Shown here in pieces: positions 16,149 to 26,038 of a DNA stretch of 64,000 bases. Positions within the stretch are counted from its first letter, which is position 1; the number at the start of each line of letters is the position of its first letter. The stretch lies in assembly GCF_049747295.1 (NCBI RefSeq), contig NZ_JBMHJM010000001.1, forward strand, positions 3,720,001-3,784,000, read 5' to 3'. Below the pieces are notes generated by a model. That model saw nothing but the letters and a program-made list of their open reading frames with translations. It was not told the DNA's origin and searched no databases. The position numbers and the translations under genes were made by a program. This DNA is from Afipia sp049747295 (lineage in GTDB: Bacteria; Pseudomonadota; Alphaproteobacteria; Rhizobiales; Xanthobacteraceae).

Positions 16149-19100
16149 CTATTCCGCCGCTTCCGACACCGGCTCCTGTGTGATGGCCGGCGGCTGGCCA
16201 TGCGAGCCCTTGCCGCGTCCCTTGCCTGACAGGAAGTTCGAGAGCCTATCGAGATAGAGATAGACGATCGGCGTCGTGAACAGCGTGAGCGCCTGGCTGA
16301 CGATCAGGCCGCCGACCATCGCGTAGCCGAGCGGCTGCCGGATTTCCGAACCGGTTCCGGTGCCGAGCATCAGCGGCACGCCGCCAAGCAAGGCCGCCAT
16401 CGTCGTCATCATGATGGGACGGAAACGGATCAGCGCAGCTTTCCGGATCGCTTCTTCCGGCTCCAGGCCTTCGTCGCGCTCCGCCGCAATGGCGAAGTCG
16501 ACGAGCATGATGCCGTTCTTCTTCACGATACCGATCAGCAGGATGATGCCGATCAGGCCGATCAGGCTGAAATCGAAGCCGAACAGCATCAGAGTTGCGA
16601 GCGCGCCGACGCCTGCGGAGGGCAGGGTCGAGATGATGGTGAGCGGATGGATGTAGCTCTCGTAGAGGATGCCGAGGATCAGATACACGACGATCAGCGC
16701 AGCGAGAATGAGCAGCGGCACGGTGCCCAGCGACTGCTGGAATGCCTGCGCCGTTCCCTGGAAGCTGCCATTGACCGTTGCCGGCACGCCGAGTTCGGTC
16801 ACCGCCTGCTGAATGGCATTGGTTGCCTGGCCGAGCGCAACGCCCTGTGCCAGGTTGAAGCTGATCGTCGTCGCCGGGAATTGCCCCTGGTGGCTGATCG
16901 ACAACGGCCGCACGGGAACGGTCGTCCACTTCACGAAGGTCGACAGCGGTACCTGATCGCCGGTGGTTGGCGATTTGACGTAAATCTTGTTTAGCGTGTC
17001 CACGTCGCCTTGCAGCTCAGGCAGGATTTCCAGAATCACGTGGTAGCTGTTCACCTGCGTGAAGTACTGCGCGACCTGACGCTGTCCGAAAGCATCGTTC
17101 AGCGTGTCATCGATCAGCTGCGGCTGGATGCCATAGCGTGACGCGGTGTCGCGATCGATCGTCAGCGTCAGCGTAGTGCCCGCTGTCTGCTGGTCGGTTG
17201 CGACGTCACGCAGTTCAGGCAACGTCTTCAGCTTTTCGAGGATCTTGGGCGCCCAGCTGTTCAATTCGTCGAGGTTGGCGTCCTGCAACGTGTATTCGAA
17301 TTGCGTACGCGTTGCGCGGCCACCCAATCGCACGTCCTGTGCGGCCTGCATGAAGACGCGCGCGCCGACCAGCTTGTCGAACTGCGGCCGCAGGCGCGCG
17401 ATGATCTGTTGCGCACTGACGTTGCGCTCGTCACGCGGCTTCAGCGTGATGTACATGCGTCCGTTGTTCAGTGCATTGCCGCCGCCACCGATCGCCATGG
17501 CGATGCTGGCCACCGCAGGATCCTTCTGAATGATCCCGCCGATTTCCGCCTGAAGGCGCGACATTTCCTTGAACGAAATGTCCTGTCCGCCTTCGGTGAT
17601 GCCGGTGATCAGACCCACGTCCTGCTGCGGGAAGAAGCCCTTTGGAATGATCATGAACAGGTAGCAGGACAGCGCGACGGTGGCGAAGAACGTGCACAAC
17701 GTCACGAAGCGCCAGCGCAGCACAAGATCGAGCCCACGCTGATAGATGGCGAGCATGCCGTCGAAGAAACGTTCGCTCATCTGATAGAGCTTGCCGTGAT
17801 GAACCTCGCCGGTGTGCGCCTTCAGAAAGCGCGACGCCATCATCGGGGTCAGTGTCAGCGACACGATCAGCGACACGAAGATCGTCATGGCCAGCGTGAT
17901 GGCGAACTCGCGGAACAGGCGGCCGATGATACCGCCCATCAGCAGCAGCGGAATGAGCACAGCCACCAGCGAAATACTGATCGACACAATGGTGAAGCCG
18001 ATTTCGCCGGCGCCTTTGAGCGCGGCCGCGAACGGTTCTTCACCTTCCTCGATGTAACGGCTGATGTTTTCGAGCACGACGATGGCGTCGTCGACCACGA
18101 AGCCGACAGAGATCGTCAGCGCCATCAGCGACAGGTTGTCGAGGGTATAGCCGAACGCCCACATCAGGGCGCACGCGCCCAGCAGTGCGAGCGGAACAGT
18201 GATGCTCGGAATAATCGTGGCCCAGACGCTGCGCAGGAAGACGAAGATCACCATGACCACCAGGGCGATGGTCAACAGCAGGGTGAACTGGACGTCCTCG
18301 ACGGCCGCACGAATGGTTTGCGTCCGGTCGCTGATGACATTGACCTTGATGGCAGGAGGAATTGCCGCAACAAGGCGCGGCAGCTTCGCCTTGATCTTGT
18401 CGACGGTGTCGATGACGTTGGCGCCGGGCTGCTTGAAGATAACGAGGAACACGCCGCGCTTGCCGTTCGCCCATGCCGCCTGCTTGGCGTCTTCGGGACC
18501 TGACACCGCCCGGCCGATGTCGCGGATGCGTAATGGACCGCCATTGCGATAGGCGATGATCACGTCGTTCCAGTCCTTGGATTTCGGCAACTGGTCGTTG
18601 GCGTAGATCGTGTAGCTGCGCGTATTGCCGTCGACGTTCCCCTTCGGGCTGTCGACGGTGGTGATCGCGATCTGGGCGCGGACATCCTCAAGAGAGATGC
18701 CCTTGGCGACGAGTTTCGCCGGATCGATCTGAATGCGGATCGCCGGCTTTTGCTGACCGCCGATGGTGACCTGAGCAACGCCGGAAATCTGGCTGATCTG
18801 CTGCGCCAATTGGGTGTCAGCGTAATCGTCGACATCAATCAGCGGGAGTGTATCGGAGGTCACCGACATTAGCAGAATGGGCGAGTCCGCCGGGTTCACT
18901 TTGCGATAAGTCGGCGGGTTTGGAAGCGTCTTCGGTAGCTGACCGCCTGCGGCGTTGATCGCGCCTTGCACGTCGTTGGCGGCGCCATCGATGTTGCGGT
19001 TGAGATCAAACTGAATGGTGATCGATGTCGACCCCAGCGAACTCGTCGAGGTCATCTGCGCCACGCCGGGAATTTGCGCGAACTGCCGTTCCAGCGGTTG

Positions 19101-19301
19101 CGCAACGGAGGACGCCATGGTTTCCGGGCTTGCGCCAGGAAGGCTGGTAGAAACCTGAATCGTCGGGAAGTCGACCTGCGGCAGCGGCGCCACCGGCAGC
19201 AGCGGATAAGCGACAAGACCCACAAAGAGAATCCCCGCCATCAGCAGGGAGGTTGCGATGGGAAACCGGATAAAGGGAGCTGAAATGCCGCCGTTGCTCA
19301 T
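16149..19301 (-). CDS. RND multidrug efflux transporter, MdtB/MdtC-like inner-membrane subunit
   Basis: This 1050-residue protein is of HAE1/RND length. It begins with FIRFPIATSLLMAGILFVGLVAYPLLPVAPLPQVDFPTI, the MdtB/MdtC-type N-terminus, and contains the TM4 proton-relay pair in SVGFVVDDAIVVLENISRYIEEG. The second half repeats the fold (GIVKKNGIMLVDFAI...EEAIRKAALIRFRPIMMTTMAALLGGVPLML). It exports drugs or other amphiphiles using the proton gradient, with the fusion protein encoded immediately upstream. Only one RND subunit is present, unlike the paired MdtBC. No outer-membrane channel gene is in the window. Confidence 0.93.
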   Translation of the reverse strand: MSNGGISAPFIRFPIATSLLMAGILFVGLVAYPLLPVAPLPQVDFPTIQVSTSLPGASPETMASSVAQPLERQFAQIPGVAQMTSTSSLGSTSITIQFDLNRNIDGAANDVQGAINAAGGQLPKTLPNPPTYRKVNPADSPILLMSVTSDTLPLIDVDDYADTQLAQQISQISGVAQVTIGGQQKPAIRIQIDPAKLVAKGISLEDVRAQIAITTVDSPKGNVDGNTRSYTIYANDQLPKSKDWNDVIIAYRNGGPLRIRDIGRAVSGPEDAKQAAWANGKRGVFLVIFKQPGANVIDTVDKIKAKLPRLVAAIPPAIKVNVISDRTQTIRAAVEDVQFTLLLTIALVVMVIFVFLRSVWATIIPSITVPLALLGACALMWAFGYTLDNLSLMALTISVGFVVDDAIVVLENISRYIEEGEEPFAAALKGAGEIGFTIVSISISLVAVLIPLLLMGGIIGRLFREFAITLAMTIFVSLIVSLTLTPMMASRFLKAHTGEVHHGKLYQMSERFFDGMLAIYQRGLDLVLRWRFVTLCTFFATVALSCYLFMIIPKGFFPQQDVGLITGITEGGQDISFKEMSRLQAEIGGIIQKDPAVASIAMAIGGGGNALNNGRMYITLKPRDERNVSAQQIIARLRPQFDKLVGARVFMQAAQDVRLGGRATRTQFEYTLQDANLDELNSWAPKILEKLKTLPELRDVATDQQTAGTTLTLTIDRDTASRYGIQPQLIDDTLNDAFGQRQVAQYFTQVNSYHVILEILPELQGDVDTLNKIYVKSPTTGDQVPLSTFVKWTTVPVRPLSISHQGQFPATTISFNLAQGVALGQATNAIQQAVTELGVPATVNGSFQGTAQAFQQSLGTVPLLILAALIVVYLILGILYESYIHPLTIISTLPSAGVGALATLMLFGFDFSLIGLIGIILLIGIVKKNGIMLVDFAIAAERDEGLEPEEAIRKAALIRFRPIMMTTMAALLGGVPLMLGTGTGSEIRQPLGYAMVGGLIVSQALTLFTTPIVYLYLDRLSNFLSGKGRGKGSHGQPPAITQEPVSEAAE

Positions 19302-20447
19302 TTAGTCCGCCTTCACCGTGGTCTGTCCGGAACTTGCGACAGTGGTCGTCAGCAAGGAACCCGGCTGAACGCGGTACTGACCGCTGACGATCACATGCTC
19401 GCCGAGCTTCAATCCACCCTCGACGAGAGTATGGCCATCCGTGGATTGTCCAACTTTGACCTCACGAAACTCGGCCTTGTTGCCGTCTCCTACGGCATAA
19501 ACGTAGAGCCCCTTCATGCCATGCTGGATGGCATCATCCGGGATCACGACCGCGTCTTTGACGGTGTTGACGAGAAGGCGCGTCGAAACCGAAAGGCCTG
19601 GCCACAAGGCATGATCCTTGTTGGCAAACTCGGCCTTCAGGCGGATGGTTCCGCTGGTGGTATCGACCTGATTGTTAATCAGCGACAGGGTTCCCTCAGA
19701 GAGCACCTTGCGTCCGTCCGTCGTCAGTGCCGTGACCTTCAATTCGTGTTGGCTGAGCGCCTGCTTGATTTCCGGCAACTGGTTTTCAGGTGCGGTGAAG
19801 ATCACCGAGATCGGCTCGATCTGAGCAATGGTAACAATCCCGGTCTGCGTTGCCGCATTGACGATGTTGCCGACGTCGACCTGACGAATGCCGGTTACGC
19901 CTGAGATTGGGGCCCTGATGCTCGCGTAATCGAGCTGCGTGCGTGCATTGAAGATCGACGCGTCGTCAGCCGCGAGTTGCGCCGTGATCTGCTGAACATT
20001 CGCCGTCTGCGTATCGACGGTCTGCTTGGTCGCAAATTCGCCGAGCTTGGTGGAGCGTTGCAAATCGAGCTTGGCGTTGCCAAGGCTCGCTTCATCCTGA
20101 TTCTTTTTCGCGATCGCTTGGTCGAGCACGGCCTGGAAGGGGCGGGGGTCGATCTGGGCAATCAGGTCGCCCTTCTGGACGATCTGGCCTTCCTTGAAGT
20201 TGATCGTATCGATTTGTCCGTCCACGCGGGTTCGTACGGTGACGGTGTTGAAACCCTGCACGGTTCCAAGCCCGGTGAGGTAGACCGGGAAGTCGGCTTT
20301 CGAAACCTGTGCAACCGTGACCGGCACGCTCTGCGCGGCAGCCTTCGGCTTCTCGTCCTTGTGCTTGGGCCAAACAGCATAGCCGCCGACAGCCACAACA
20401 GCTGCCAAGCCGAGATAACCCAAAAAAGAAATGCGACCCTTTGCCAT
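19302..20447 (-). CDS. RND efflux periplasmic adaptor (membrane fusion protein), MdtA-like
   Basis: This 381-residue protein starts at the ATG at 20447 and has an N-terminal membrane anchor (ISFLGYLGLAAVVAVGGYAVW). The lipoyl/hairpin region runs VPVTVAQVSKADFPVYLTGLGTVQ through DLIAQIDPRPFQAVLDQAIAKKNQDEASLGNAKLDLQR, followed by the barrel domain (APISGVTGIRQVDVGNIVNAATQTGIVTIAQIEPISVIF). These match MdtA/AcrA adaptors. Its stop codon abuts the start codon of the RND gene. It is divergent from a MarR regulator. Confidence 0.92.
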   Translation of the reverse strand: MAKGRISFLGYLGLAAVVAVGGYAVWPKHKDEKPKAAAQSVPVTVAQVSKADFPVYLTGLGTVQGFNTVTVRTRVDGQIDTINFKEGQIVQKGDLIAQIDPRPFQAVLDQAIAKKNQDEASLGNAKLDLQRSTKLGEFATKQTVDTQTANVQQITAQLAADDASIFNARTQLDYASIRAPISGVTGIRQVDVGNIVNAATQTGIVTIAQIEPISVIFTAPENQLPEIKQALSQHELKVTALTTDGRKVLSEGTLSLINNQVDTTSGTIRLKAEFANKDHALWPGLSVSTRLLVNTVKDAVVIPDDAIQHGMKGLYVYAVGDGNKAEFREVKVGQSTDGHTLVEGGLKLGEHVIVSGQYRVQPGSLLTTTVASSGQTTVKAD

Positions 20448-20487
20448 GCCTAACCCAATTGCTTTTCGGACAACCGATCCAATATGT

Positions 20488-20506
20488 CGTTTATAGTTGA
20501 TAAGCG
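20488..20506. promoter_or_regulatory. Candidate MarR operator in the divergent efflux promoter
   Basis: CGTTTAT, five bases, then ATAAGCG form a 19-bp near-palindrome with one mismatched pair. It sits between the adaptor gene (start 20447) and the MarR gene (start 20565), and its size is in the range of MarR-family sites. Assignment is by position and symmetry. Confidence 0.45.
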
Positions 20507-20564
20507 TGCAAATAGTATGCAGGCTCACCATTAATTGTTTGAAAGGTCTCGGGACGGCCAGATC

Positions 20565-21056
20565 ATGAGCCTGGATCTCAAACGGCAGTTTGTTGCGCAA
20601 CTCATTGAAAGTTCTAGACTCTTGCGCAACTACATCGATCAACGTGCCAAAGCGCGCGGGACCACGCGTGCCCAGTGGATTGTACTCTTCCGATTGCGGC
20701 AGCAGGAGGGGTTATCGCAGGTCGATCTCGCAGATGTGCTTGAGCTTCAGCCGATTTCGCTGGTCCGGCTGCTGGACCGTCTTGTGGAATCGGAGCTGCT
20801 GGAACGAAAACCCGACCCCCATGACCGGCGTGCCAACCGGCTGTTCCTGACACCGAAGGGCCGCCAACTGGTCGACGATCTCGACAGCCTGCGTGACGCG
20901 ATCGCCACGGATGTCCTGCACGATGTGCCTGATGATGCCATTGAATCAGGGATGGAGACGCTTGTCGCCATCAAGGCGCACGTCAAGTCCGGGACGGAGC
21001 CTGCCCCCGAAGCCGAGCAACATCCCAAGGTCCGCCGCGGCCGGGCAAAAGCCTGA
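20565..21056 (+). CDS. MarR-family transcriptional regulator
   Basis: This 163-residue protein has the winged-helix core TRAQWIVLFRLRQQEGLSQVDLADVLELQPISLVRLLDRLVESELLERKPDPHDRRANRLFLTPKGRQLVDDL. The DPHDRRANRLFLT wing is the MarR signature. The ATG at 20565 gives the usual length. It is divergent from the MdtA/RND operon and is likely its local repressor, released by efflux substrates. The C-terminal tail (PEAEQHPKVRRGRAKA) is basic and probably disordered. Confidence 0.92.
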   Translation: MSLDLKRQFVAQLIESSRLLRNYIDQRAKARGTTRAQWIVLFRLRQQEGLSQVDLADVLELQPISLVRLLDRLVESELLERKPDPHDRRANRLFLTPKGRQLVDDLDSLRDAIATDVLHDVPDDAIESGMETLVAIKAHVKSGTEPAPEAEQHPKVRRGRAKA

Positions 21057-21263
21057 AGCTTCCTGGAAGACACGCGATCTACAACATGTCGGGACACGAG
21101 ACTTCTGTCGTCCCGCGATGATCGCTCAGCGGACATGTCGCGTGGCAAGAACCGCACACTCGCTTTCGGCAGTGCACCAGCCATACAGCTGCAGCGGTGG
21201 TGTCATTCAACCTTTAAGGTAAACAGTCATTAAAGGCGCCTCTCATTTATAAAGGGGGCGTTA

Positions 21264-22889
21264 ATGAGTGATATTGCGATTAATCAAGGGGCCGACGGCG
21301 GGATTATTGAACCTGCGTCCAAACCTAACCTCGACAAAGGCTTCAACCCTTTGACGATGCTGATCTTCTTCGGCGTTCTCGCAGCGGGACTGCTGTTTGT
21401 CGCCTACAGCATCTACGAAGACGTCGAAGCCACCGGCGTGAAGACCACGACGTTTCTTCCCTATATTTTGCTCTTCGTTGCCCTGCTGATCGCCCTCGGC
21501 TTTGAATTCGTCAACGGCTTCCACGACACCGCGAACGCGGTTGCGACTGTGATTTATACGCACTCGCTTCCGGCTGAAGTCGCCGTGATGTGGTCCGGCT
21601 TCTTCAACTTCCTCGGCGTTCTCGTCTCATCCGGCGCGGTCGCATTCGGCATCGTCTCGTTGCTGCCAGTGGAGTTGATCCTGCAGGTCGGCAGCAGCGC
21701 CGGCTTTGCCATGGTGTTTGCGCTATTGATCGCGGCCATCGTCTGGAACCTCGGCACCTGGTACTTCGGCCTGCCGGCCTCCAGCTCGCACACGCTGATC
21801 GGTTCGATCATCGGTGTCGGTGTTGCCAACGCCATCATGCGCGGCCGCGACGGCACCTCGGGCGTTGACTGGAGCAAAGCGACCGAAATCGGTTATGCAC
21901 TGCTGCTGTCGCCGCTGGTCGGCTTCGTCTGTGCTGCAGTCCTGCTGGTGGTGCTCAAGTTCGTCATACGTAACCCGGCACTTTACGCTGCGCCCGATGG
22001 TCAGAAGGCGCCCCCGCTCTGGATCCGCGGCCTTCTGATCCTGACCTGCACCGGCGTCAGCTTCGCGCATGGTTCGAACGACGGTCAGAAGGGCATGGGT
22101 CTCATCATGCTGATCCTGATCGGCACTGTGCCGACGGCTTACGCTCTGAACCGCACGCTGCCTGCTCAAATGGTGCAGCAGTTCCAGCAGACCTCGGAAG
22201 CGGCTTCGAAAGTGATCGCCGCCAAGGGCGCTGGCCATAGCATCATCGGCGATCCGCGTCCGGCTGTAACGCAGTATGTCTCCCTGCACACGCTGAACGA
22301 AGGCACTTACCCGTCGCTGGCCGTGCTGGTGAAGGACGTCGGCGATCAGGTGCAGAAGTACGGTTCGCTCAACAAGGTGCCTGCCGAGGCCGTCGGCAAC
22401 ACTCGTAACGATATGTACCTGACGTCCGAAGCGCTGCGTTTCCTGATGAAGGACAAGGAAAGCGAGCTCAACAAGGAAGAGGTCGCCACCCTGAACGCAT
22501 ACAAGGGCTCGCTCGATGCCGCCACGAAGTTCATCCCGACCTGGGTGAAGATCGCGGTTGCTCTCGCGCTCGGCCTCGGCACCATGATCGGTTGGAAGCG
22601 CATCGTCGTGACGGTCGGCGAGAAGATCGGCAAGACCCACCTGACCTATGCGCAGGGCGCGTCGGCTGAACTCGTTGCCGCGGCGACGATCGGTGCCGCC
22701 GACATGTTCGGCCTGCCGGTCTCGACTACGCACGTGCTGTCATCCGGTGTCGCCGGAACCATGGCGGCCAGCGGCTCGGGCCTGCAGATGTCGACCATCC
22801 GCAACATGGTGATGGCCTGGGTACTGACGCTTCCGGCGGCGATCGCGCTGTCGGCTGGCCTGTACGTCCTGTTCTCGCACCTGTTCTGA
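21264..22889 (+). CDS. pit: Inorganic phosphate transporter, PiT family
   Basis: This 541-residue membrane protein carries both PiT duplicated signatures: GFEFVNGFHDTANAVATVIYTHSL in the first half and FGLPVSTTHVLSSGVAGTMAA in the second, plus GVSFAHGSNDGQKGMGL. A long central cytoplasmic domain (about residues 295-420) separates the halves. It imports phosphate, probably as a metal-phosphate complex, with protons. An extra N-terminal 25 residues precede the first helix. The upstream region has two GTCAT blocks, but these are not in Pho-box spacing. It is monocistronic, with a terminator at 22943. Confidence 0.93.
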   Translation: MSDIAINQGADGGIIEPASKPNLDKGFNPLTMLIFFGVLAAGLLFVAYSIYEDVEATGVKTTTFLPYILLFVALLIALGFEFVNGFHDTANAVATVIYTHSLPAEVAVMWSGFFNFLGVLVSSGAVAFGIVSLLPVELILQVGSSAGFAMVFALLIAAIVWNLGTWYFGLPASSSHTLIGSIIGVGVANAIMRGRDGTSGVDWSKATEIGYALLLSPLVGFVCAAVLLVVLKFVIRNPALYAAPDGQKAPPLWIRGLLILTCTGVSFAHGSNDGQKGMGLIMLILIGTVPTAYALNRTLPAQMVQQFQQTSEAASKVIAAKGAGHSIIGDPRPAVTQYVSLHTLNEGTYPSLAVLVKDVGDQVQKYGSLNKVPAEAVGNTRNDMYLTSEALRFLMKDKESELNKEEVATLNAYKGSLDAATKFIPTWVKIAVALALGLGTMIGWKRIVVTVGEKIGKTHLTYAQGASAELVAAATIGAADMFGLPVSTTHVLSSGVAGTMAASGSGLQMSTIRNMVMAWVLTLPAAIALSAGLYVLFSHLF

Positions 22890-22942
22890 TTGGGCGAGGG
22901 CGCACACGTCGCGTCCCTTGTTCACAGTCAGTCTATCGACAC

Positions 22943-22976
22943 AATGCCCGCGCCAATGGCGCGGGCATTTGCTTTT
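22943..22976 (+). terminator. Intrinsic terminator after pit
   Basis: A 12-bp perfect stem AATGCCCGCGCC / GGCGCGGGCATT with an AAT loop is followed by TGCTTTT. Confidence 0.8.
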
Positions 22977-23138
22977 GCCTCGCTGTCAGCTGTCGGCTCT
23001 CTCGCTGCTGTGAGCTGTCGCCATCGACGCTCATGGCATCGCACGTTGAGCGTCATGCATGTCGGTTGAAGAGATTTTTGGGAACGAGAGGGCCCGACAT
23101 GGGCCTTGCCGATCACGTCGGCGATCGAGGGCCAGACT

Positions 23139-23783
23139 TTATCGCTGGGCCTGCTGAAGAGGCTTCCTCGGCGTCGGCTTATGCTGCGGCGGTTGGAAAA
23201 GATCGTGCACGGTCGTTGTGATTTTCGCCCATCCGCACGACAGAGCATCGGCCTTGCATACCGGTTCCTTGTGAGCACGGGAGGCAGCCGCAGGACGAGG
23301 TTTCGGTGTCGGCAAGGCAGCAACCGAGGCAACGCCCTTTGGTGGCGAGAGGATAGCCTTCGGCAGCTCAATGGGTGCGGGCGCCGGCTGTGTCACCGCA
23401 GCGACAATCGTCTCATGCCCGCGATCTCCCAGATAGCCAAGATACTCCTGATCCATCCTCTTCAATTCTTCCGGCGTCGGGTTGGGACCGGCGATATCGA
23501 AGCTGCGGTTCTGCATGAAGTCGAAATAGGTGTAGCCGCCACCCGGCTTGCGGCGGCCCGCGAACTTGGCGTCGCAGCCTGAAAGAATCTTCGCCTTGTC
23601 CTGCTTGCTGAGGCCCGGCTGCTCCGCGCTGGTGGCGCAGTCCTCATAATCCTTTGGCGCGTAAATCTTCCACCATTCAGCGCGTGATTGCGTCGGAGAC
23701 AACGCAAGGCACAGGGCGAAAAGCGCCGTCAATGACGCGATCGTACGCGATTGAATCACTGGTGGAACCCTCATGCGCTGCAT
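23139..23783 (-). CDS. Hypothetical exported protein, proline-rich C-terminus
   Basis: This 214-residue protein of unknown function has an N-terminal signal peptide (TIASLTALFALCLALSPTQSRA) followed by EWWKIYAPKDYEDCATSAEQPGLSKQDKAKILSGCDAKFAGRRKPGGGYTYFDFMQNRSFDIAGPNPTPEELKRMD. The paired cysteines in DYEDCA and LSGCDAKFAGRRK suggest a small disulfide-containing periplasmic domain. The last 70 residues are rich in Pro, Ala and Lys with a further CKADALSCGW pair, so the protein may contact the cell wall. A start at 23783 is preferred over 23774 because of a GGAAA site. It is a single gene on the minus strand. Confidence 0.7.
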   Translation of the reverse strand: MQRMRVPPVIQSRTIASLTALFALCLALSPTQSRAEWWKIYAPKDYEDCATSAEQPGLSKQDKAKILSGCDAKFAGRRKPGGGYTYFDFMQNRSFDIAGPNPTPEELKRMDQEYLGYLGDRGHETIVAAVTQPAPAPIELPKAILSPPKGVASVAALPTPKPRPAAASRAHKEPVCKADALSCGWAKITTTVHDLFQPPQHKPTPRKPLQQAQR

Positions 23784-24030
23784 CGTATTTCCGACACTGA
23801 GTCCCTGCAACTGTCTGATTTTCCCCTGTGGATTGCGGGACATAGCGGGGACCGCCCTGTTGGGAACACGTTTGGGCGCACCGATTCTTGATTGTTGAGT
23901 CGTTTGGGATCCGGAGGCATGCTGACATTTTCAGGCGGGGGCAACTTCCGCGAGAACAGCGCACCGGAACCTGCAAGTAGAACTTTCGCGCGAGATTACC
24001 CACGGATCGTCACGATTGTATGAGGCCTTG

Positions 24031-24792
24031 ATGACCTCGGCTCAGGTTTTTCTGATTTCGTTTGCAGCAATGAGTGCCGGAATTGCGTTCGGCAGATTGC
24101 TTCGCTCCTCTGTCCCGAACGGGAAGCTCGACGCAGACTCCAAGGAAGTCATCAAACTGGGGACAGGACTTGTCGGCACGCTGGCAGCATTGGTGCTCGG
24201 CCTGATGACGGCATCCGCCAAGACTTCCTACGACACGCAGAACACGAATATCAGAACGCTCGCAGCGCAACTGATCCTCGTCGATCAGTTGATGGTGCAG
24301 TATGGCCCCGAAGCAGACGACCTTCGCCGCTTCACGCGGGAAGCCGCCAATACAATGGTCGACAGGATCTGGCGGGAGGGAGCGACTTCGTCCTCGAAGA
24401 TTTCGGCATTTTCGTCGAGTCATGTTGGAGGAAAATTCTATTCCGCGATCGATGCATTGTCTCCGAAGAATGACGAGCAACGGGCCTTGAAGTCGCGGAT
24501 TATCGACACCAGCTTCGAAATCGCGCGTGTGCGGCTCGCCATCTTCACGCGTCTCGACAGTTCGATCCCGATACCATTTCTCGTTGTCCTGATGATCTGG
24601 GTGACGGTGATCTTCACGAGCTTTGGTCTGTTCGCCGAGCAGAGTACGTTGGTATTTGCGGCGCTGTTGGTGTTCGCACTATCGGTTTCGAGTAGTCTGT
24701 TTCTTATCTTGGAATTGACGCATCCGTTTGCGGGCCTGATGCAAATACCGAGCGAATATCTCAAGGATGTGCTTCCCGCGCTGAGCTCCTGA
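24031..24792 (+). CDS. DUF4239 (bestrophin-like domain) membrane protein
   Basis: This 253-residue protein has two N-terminal hydrophobic segments (VFLISFAAMSAGIAFGRLL and GLVGTLAALVLGLMTASAKTSYDTQNT), a soluble helical middle and two C-terminal membrane segments (FLVVLMIWVTVIFTSFGLF and LVFAALLVFALSVSSSLFLILE). The LGTGLVGTLAALVLGLM(T)ASAKTSYD motif is the DUF4239 signature. Its transport activity is unproven. The ATG at 24031 follows TGAGG; a TTG at 24016 would add five residues. It is monocistronic. Confidence 0.8.
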   Translation: MTSAQVFLISFAAMSAGIAFGRLLRSSVPNGKLDADSKEVIKLGTGLVGTLAALVLGLMTASAKTSYDTQNTNIRTLAAQLILVDQLMVQYGPEADDLRRFTREAANTMVDRIWREGATSSSKISAFSSSHVGGKFYSAIDALSPKNDEQRALKSRIIDTSFEIARVRLAIFTRLDSSIPIPFLVVLMIWVTVIFTSFGLFAEQSTLVFAALLVFALSVSSSLFLILELTHPFAGLMQIPSEYLKDVLPALSS

Positions 24793-24877
24793 CGGCGCTC
24801 AAACATACATCGCGATCCCCCTTCAGACAGCTTTGTCTGGAGGGAATGATTGTGAGGCGCAGGTTTAAGGAGTGATC

Positions 24878-26038
24878 TCAATAATCCCTTTCGCGATGCA
24901 CGTCATGCACCACGATTCCCATGCCGTCTTCGGGTATCGCCAGCCAGTCGCGGCGCTTCAGCGTGCGGCGGGTGTCCTCTAAGCCGCTGGCCCAATGCTC
25001 GCGCATCGAGGTCGCCGAAAACTCGTGATCCTTTGAATCGCCTTCGTAGGATTTTTGCTGATAGATCATCTGCAGGATCGTGATCTCGGGCAGATCTGCG
25101 AACTTGTTGCGCAGCATACGCTCATGATCGGAGAGCTGATCATCCGGGATCTTCACGAGCGCTTTGTAGAAATCAGCCTTCAGGTTGTTCATGCGCTTGT
25201 AGACGTCGGTGTTGTAGCGCGTGCGCGAGGAATACATGATGTCTTTATGGCGGGCCATGACTTCCTGGATGTCACGCGGCAGCACGCCGCGCGCATTGAA
25301 CAGGTCCACCTGAAACACCAGCGAATTCATTTTATCTTCCTGGTCGAGCAAGTGCTGCAGCGGGGTGTTGGAGACGATGCCGCCGTCCCAGAAGTGATCG
25401 GTGCCGATCTTCACCATGGGCAAAGCCGGCGGCAGCGCGCCGCTCGCCATGATGTGTTCGGGTTCGATGATTTCTTTCTTGTTGTCGAAGTAGAGGAAGT
25501 TGCCGGTCAGCACGTTCACGGCGCCGACGGCGAAGTGCATCTTCCGCGAATTGATCAGGTCGAAGTCAACCAGCTCGAGCAGTGTCTCGCGTAGCGGCGC
25601 GGTGTCGTAATAGCTCGTCGCAGTCTTCGCGCCGGCCGGGCTGAACCACGGATTGACCTCGTGCGGCTTGAAGAAGCCGGGTTGACCGAGTGTCGTGGTG
25701 AGGAACGAACTCGTGAGATTGCGCGCTTTGCGATAGACGTCGCCATCCGGCGTGTAGTGCCACACCTTGCGGCTGGTGATGCGATCCCAGAAGGTGCGCA
25801 GCCGTTCGAGGCGCCGCTCCGGTGGGTTGCCGGCGATGATCGCGGAATTGATCGCGCCGATCGAAACACCGCACACCCAGTCCGGCTCCATGCCGTCTTC
25901 GTGCAGTGCCTGGTAGACGCCGGCCTGGTAGGCGCCGAGCGCGCCGCCGCCCTGCAAAACAAGGGCGACGCGGTCGCAGCGGTCCGGCCGCCATCCGCGG
26001 CTTGCGAAGGTGTCGATCTCAGGTGTACGCGCGTCCAT
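24878..26038 (-). CDS. Patatin-like phospholipase with DUF3734-type C-terminus
   Basis: This 386-residue acyl hydrolase has oxyanion-hole GGGALG at 30-35, nucleophile Ser59 in GVSIG and catalytic Asp218 in DGG, which together form the Ser-Asp dyad of the patatin fold. The C-terminal third (RHKDIMYSSRTRYNTDVYKRMNNLKADFYKAL...SYEGDSKDHEFSATSMREHW) is the DUF3734 region. There is no signal peptide, so it acts inside the cell. It is divergent from bdhA and adc. In rhizobia such genes are often grouped, suggesting a part in PHB or lipid turnover, but the substrate is not shown here. Confidence 0.9.
   Translation of the reverse strand: MDARTPEIDTFASRGWRPDRCDRVALVLQGGGALGAYQAGVYQALHEDGMEPDWVCGVSIGAINSAIIAGNPPERRLERLRTFWDRITSRKVWHYTPDGDVYRKARNLTSSFLTTTLGQPGFFKPHEVNPWFSPAGAKTATSYYDTAPLRETLLELVDFDLINSRKMHFAVGAVNVLTGNFLYFDNKKEIIEPEHIMASGALPPALPMVKIGTDHFWDGGIVSNTPLQHLLDQEDKMNSLVFQVDLFNARGVLPRDIQEVMARHKDIMYSSRTRYNTDVYKRMNNLKADFYKALVKIPDDQLSDHERMLRNKFADLPEITILQMIYQQKSYEGDSKDHEFSATSMREHWASGLEDTRRTLKRRDWLAIPEDGMGIVVHDVHRERDY

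Noticed and set aside
21201..21230. Two GTCAT blocks upstream of pit as a Pho box
   Set aside because: The blocks are 24 bp apart, not in the 11-bp register of PhoB half-sites, and flanking bases do not match.
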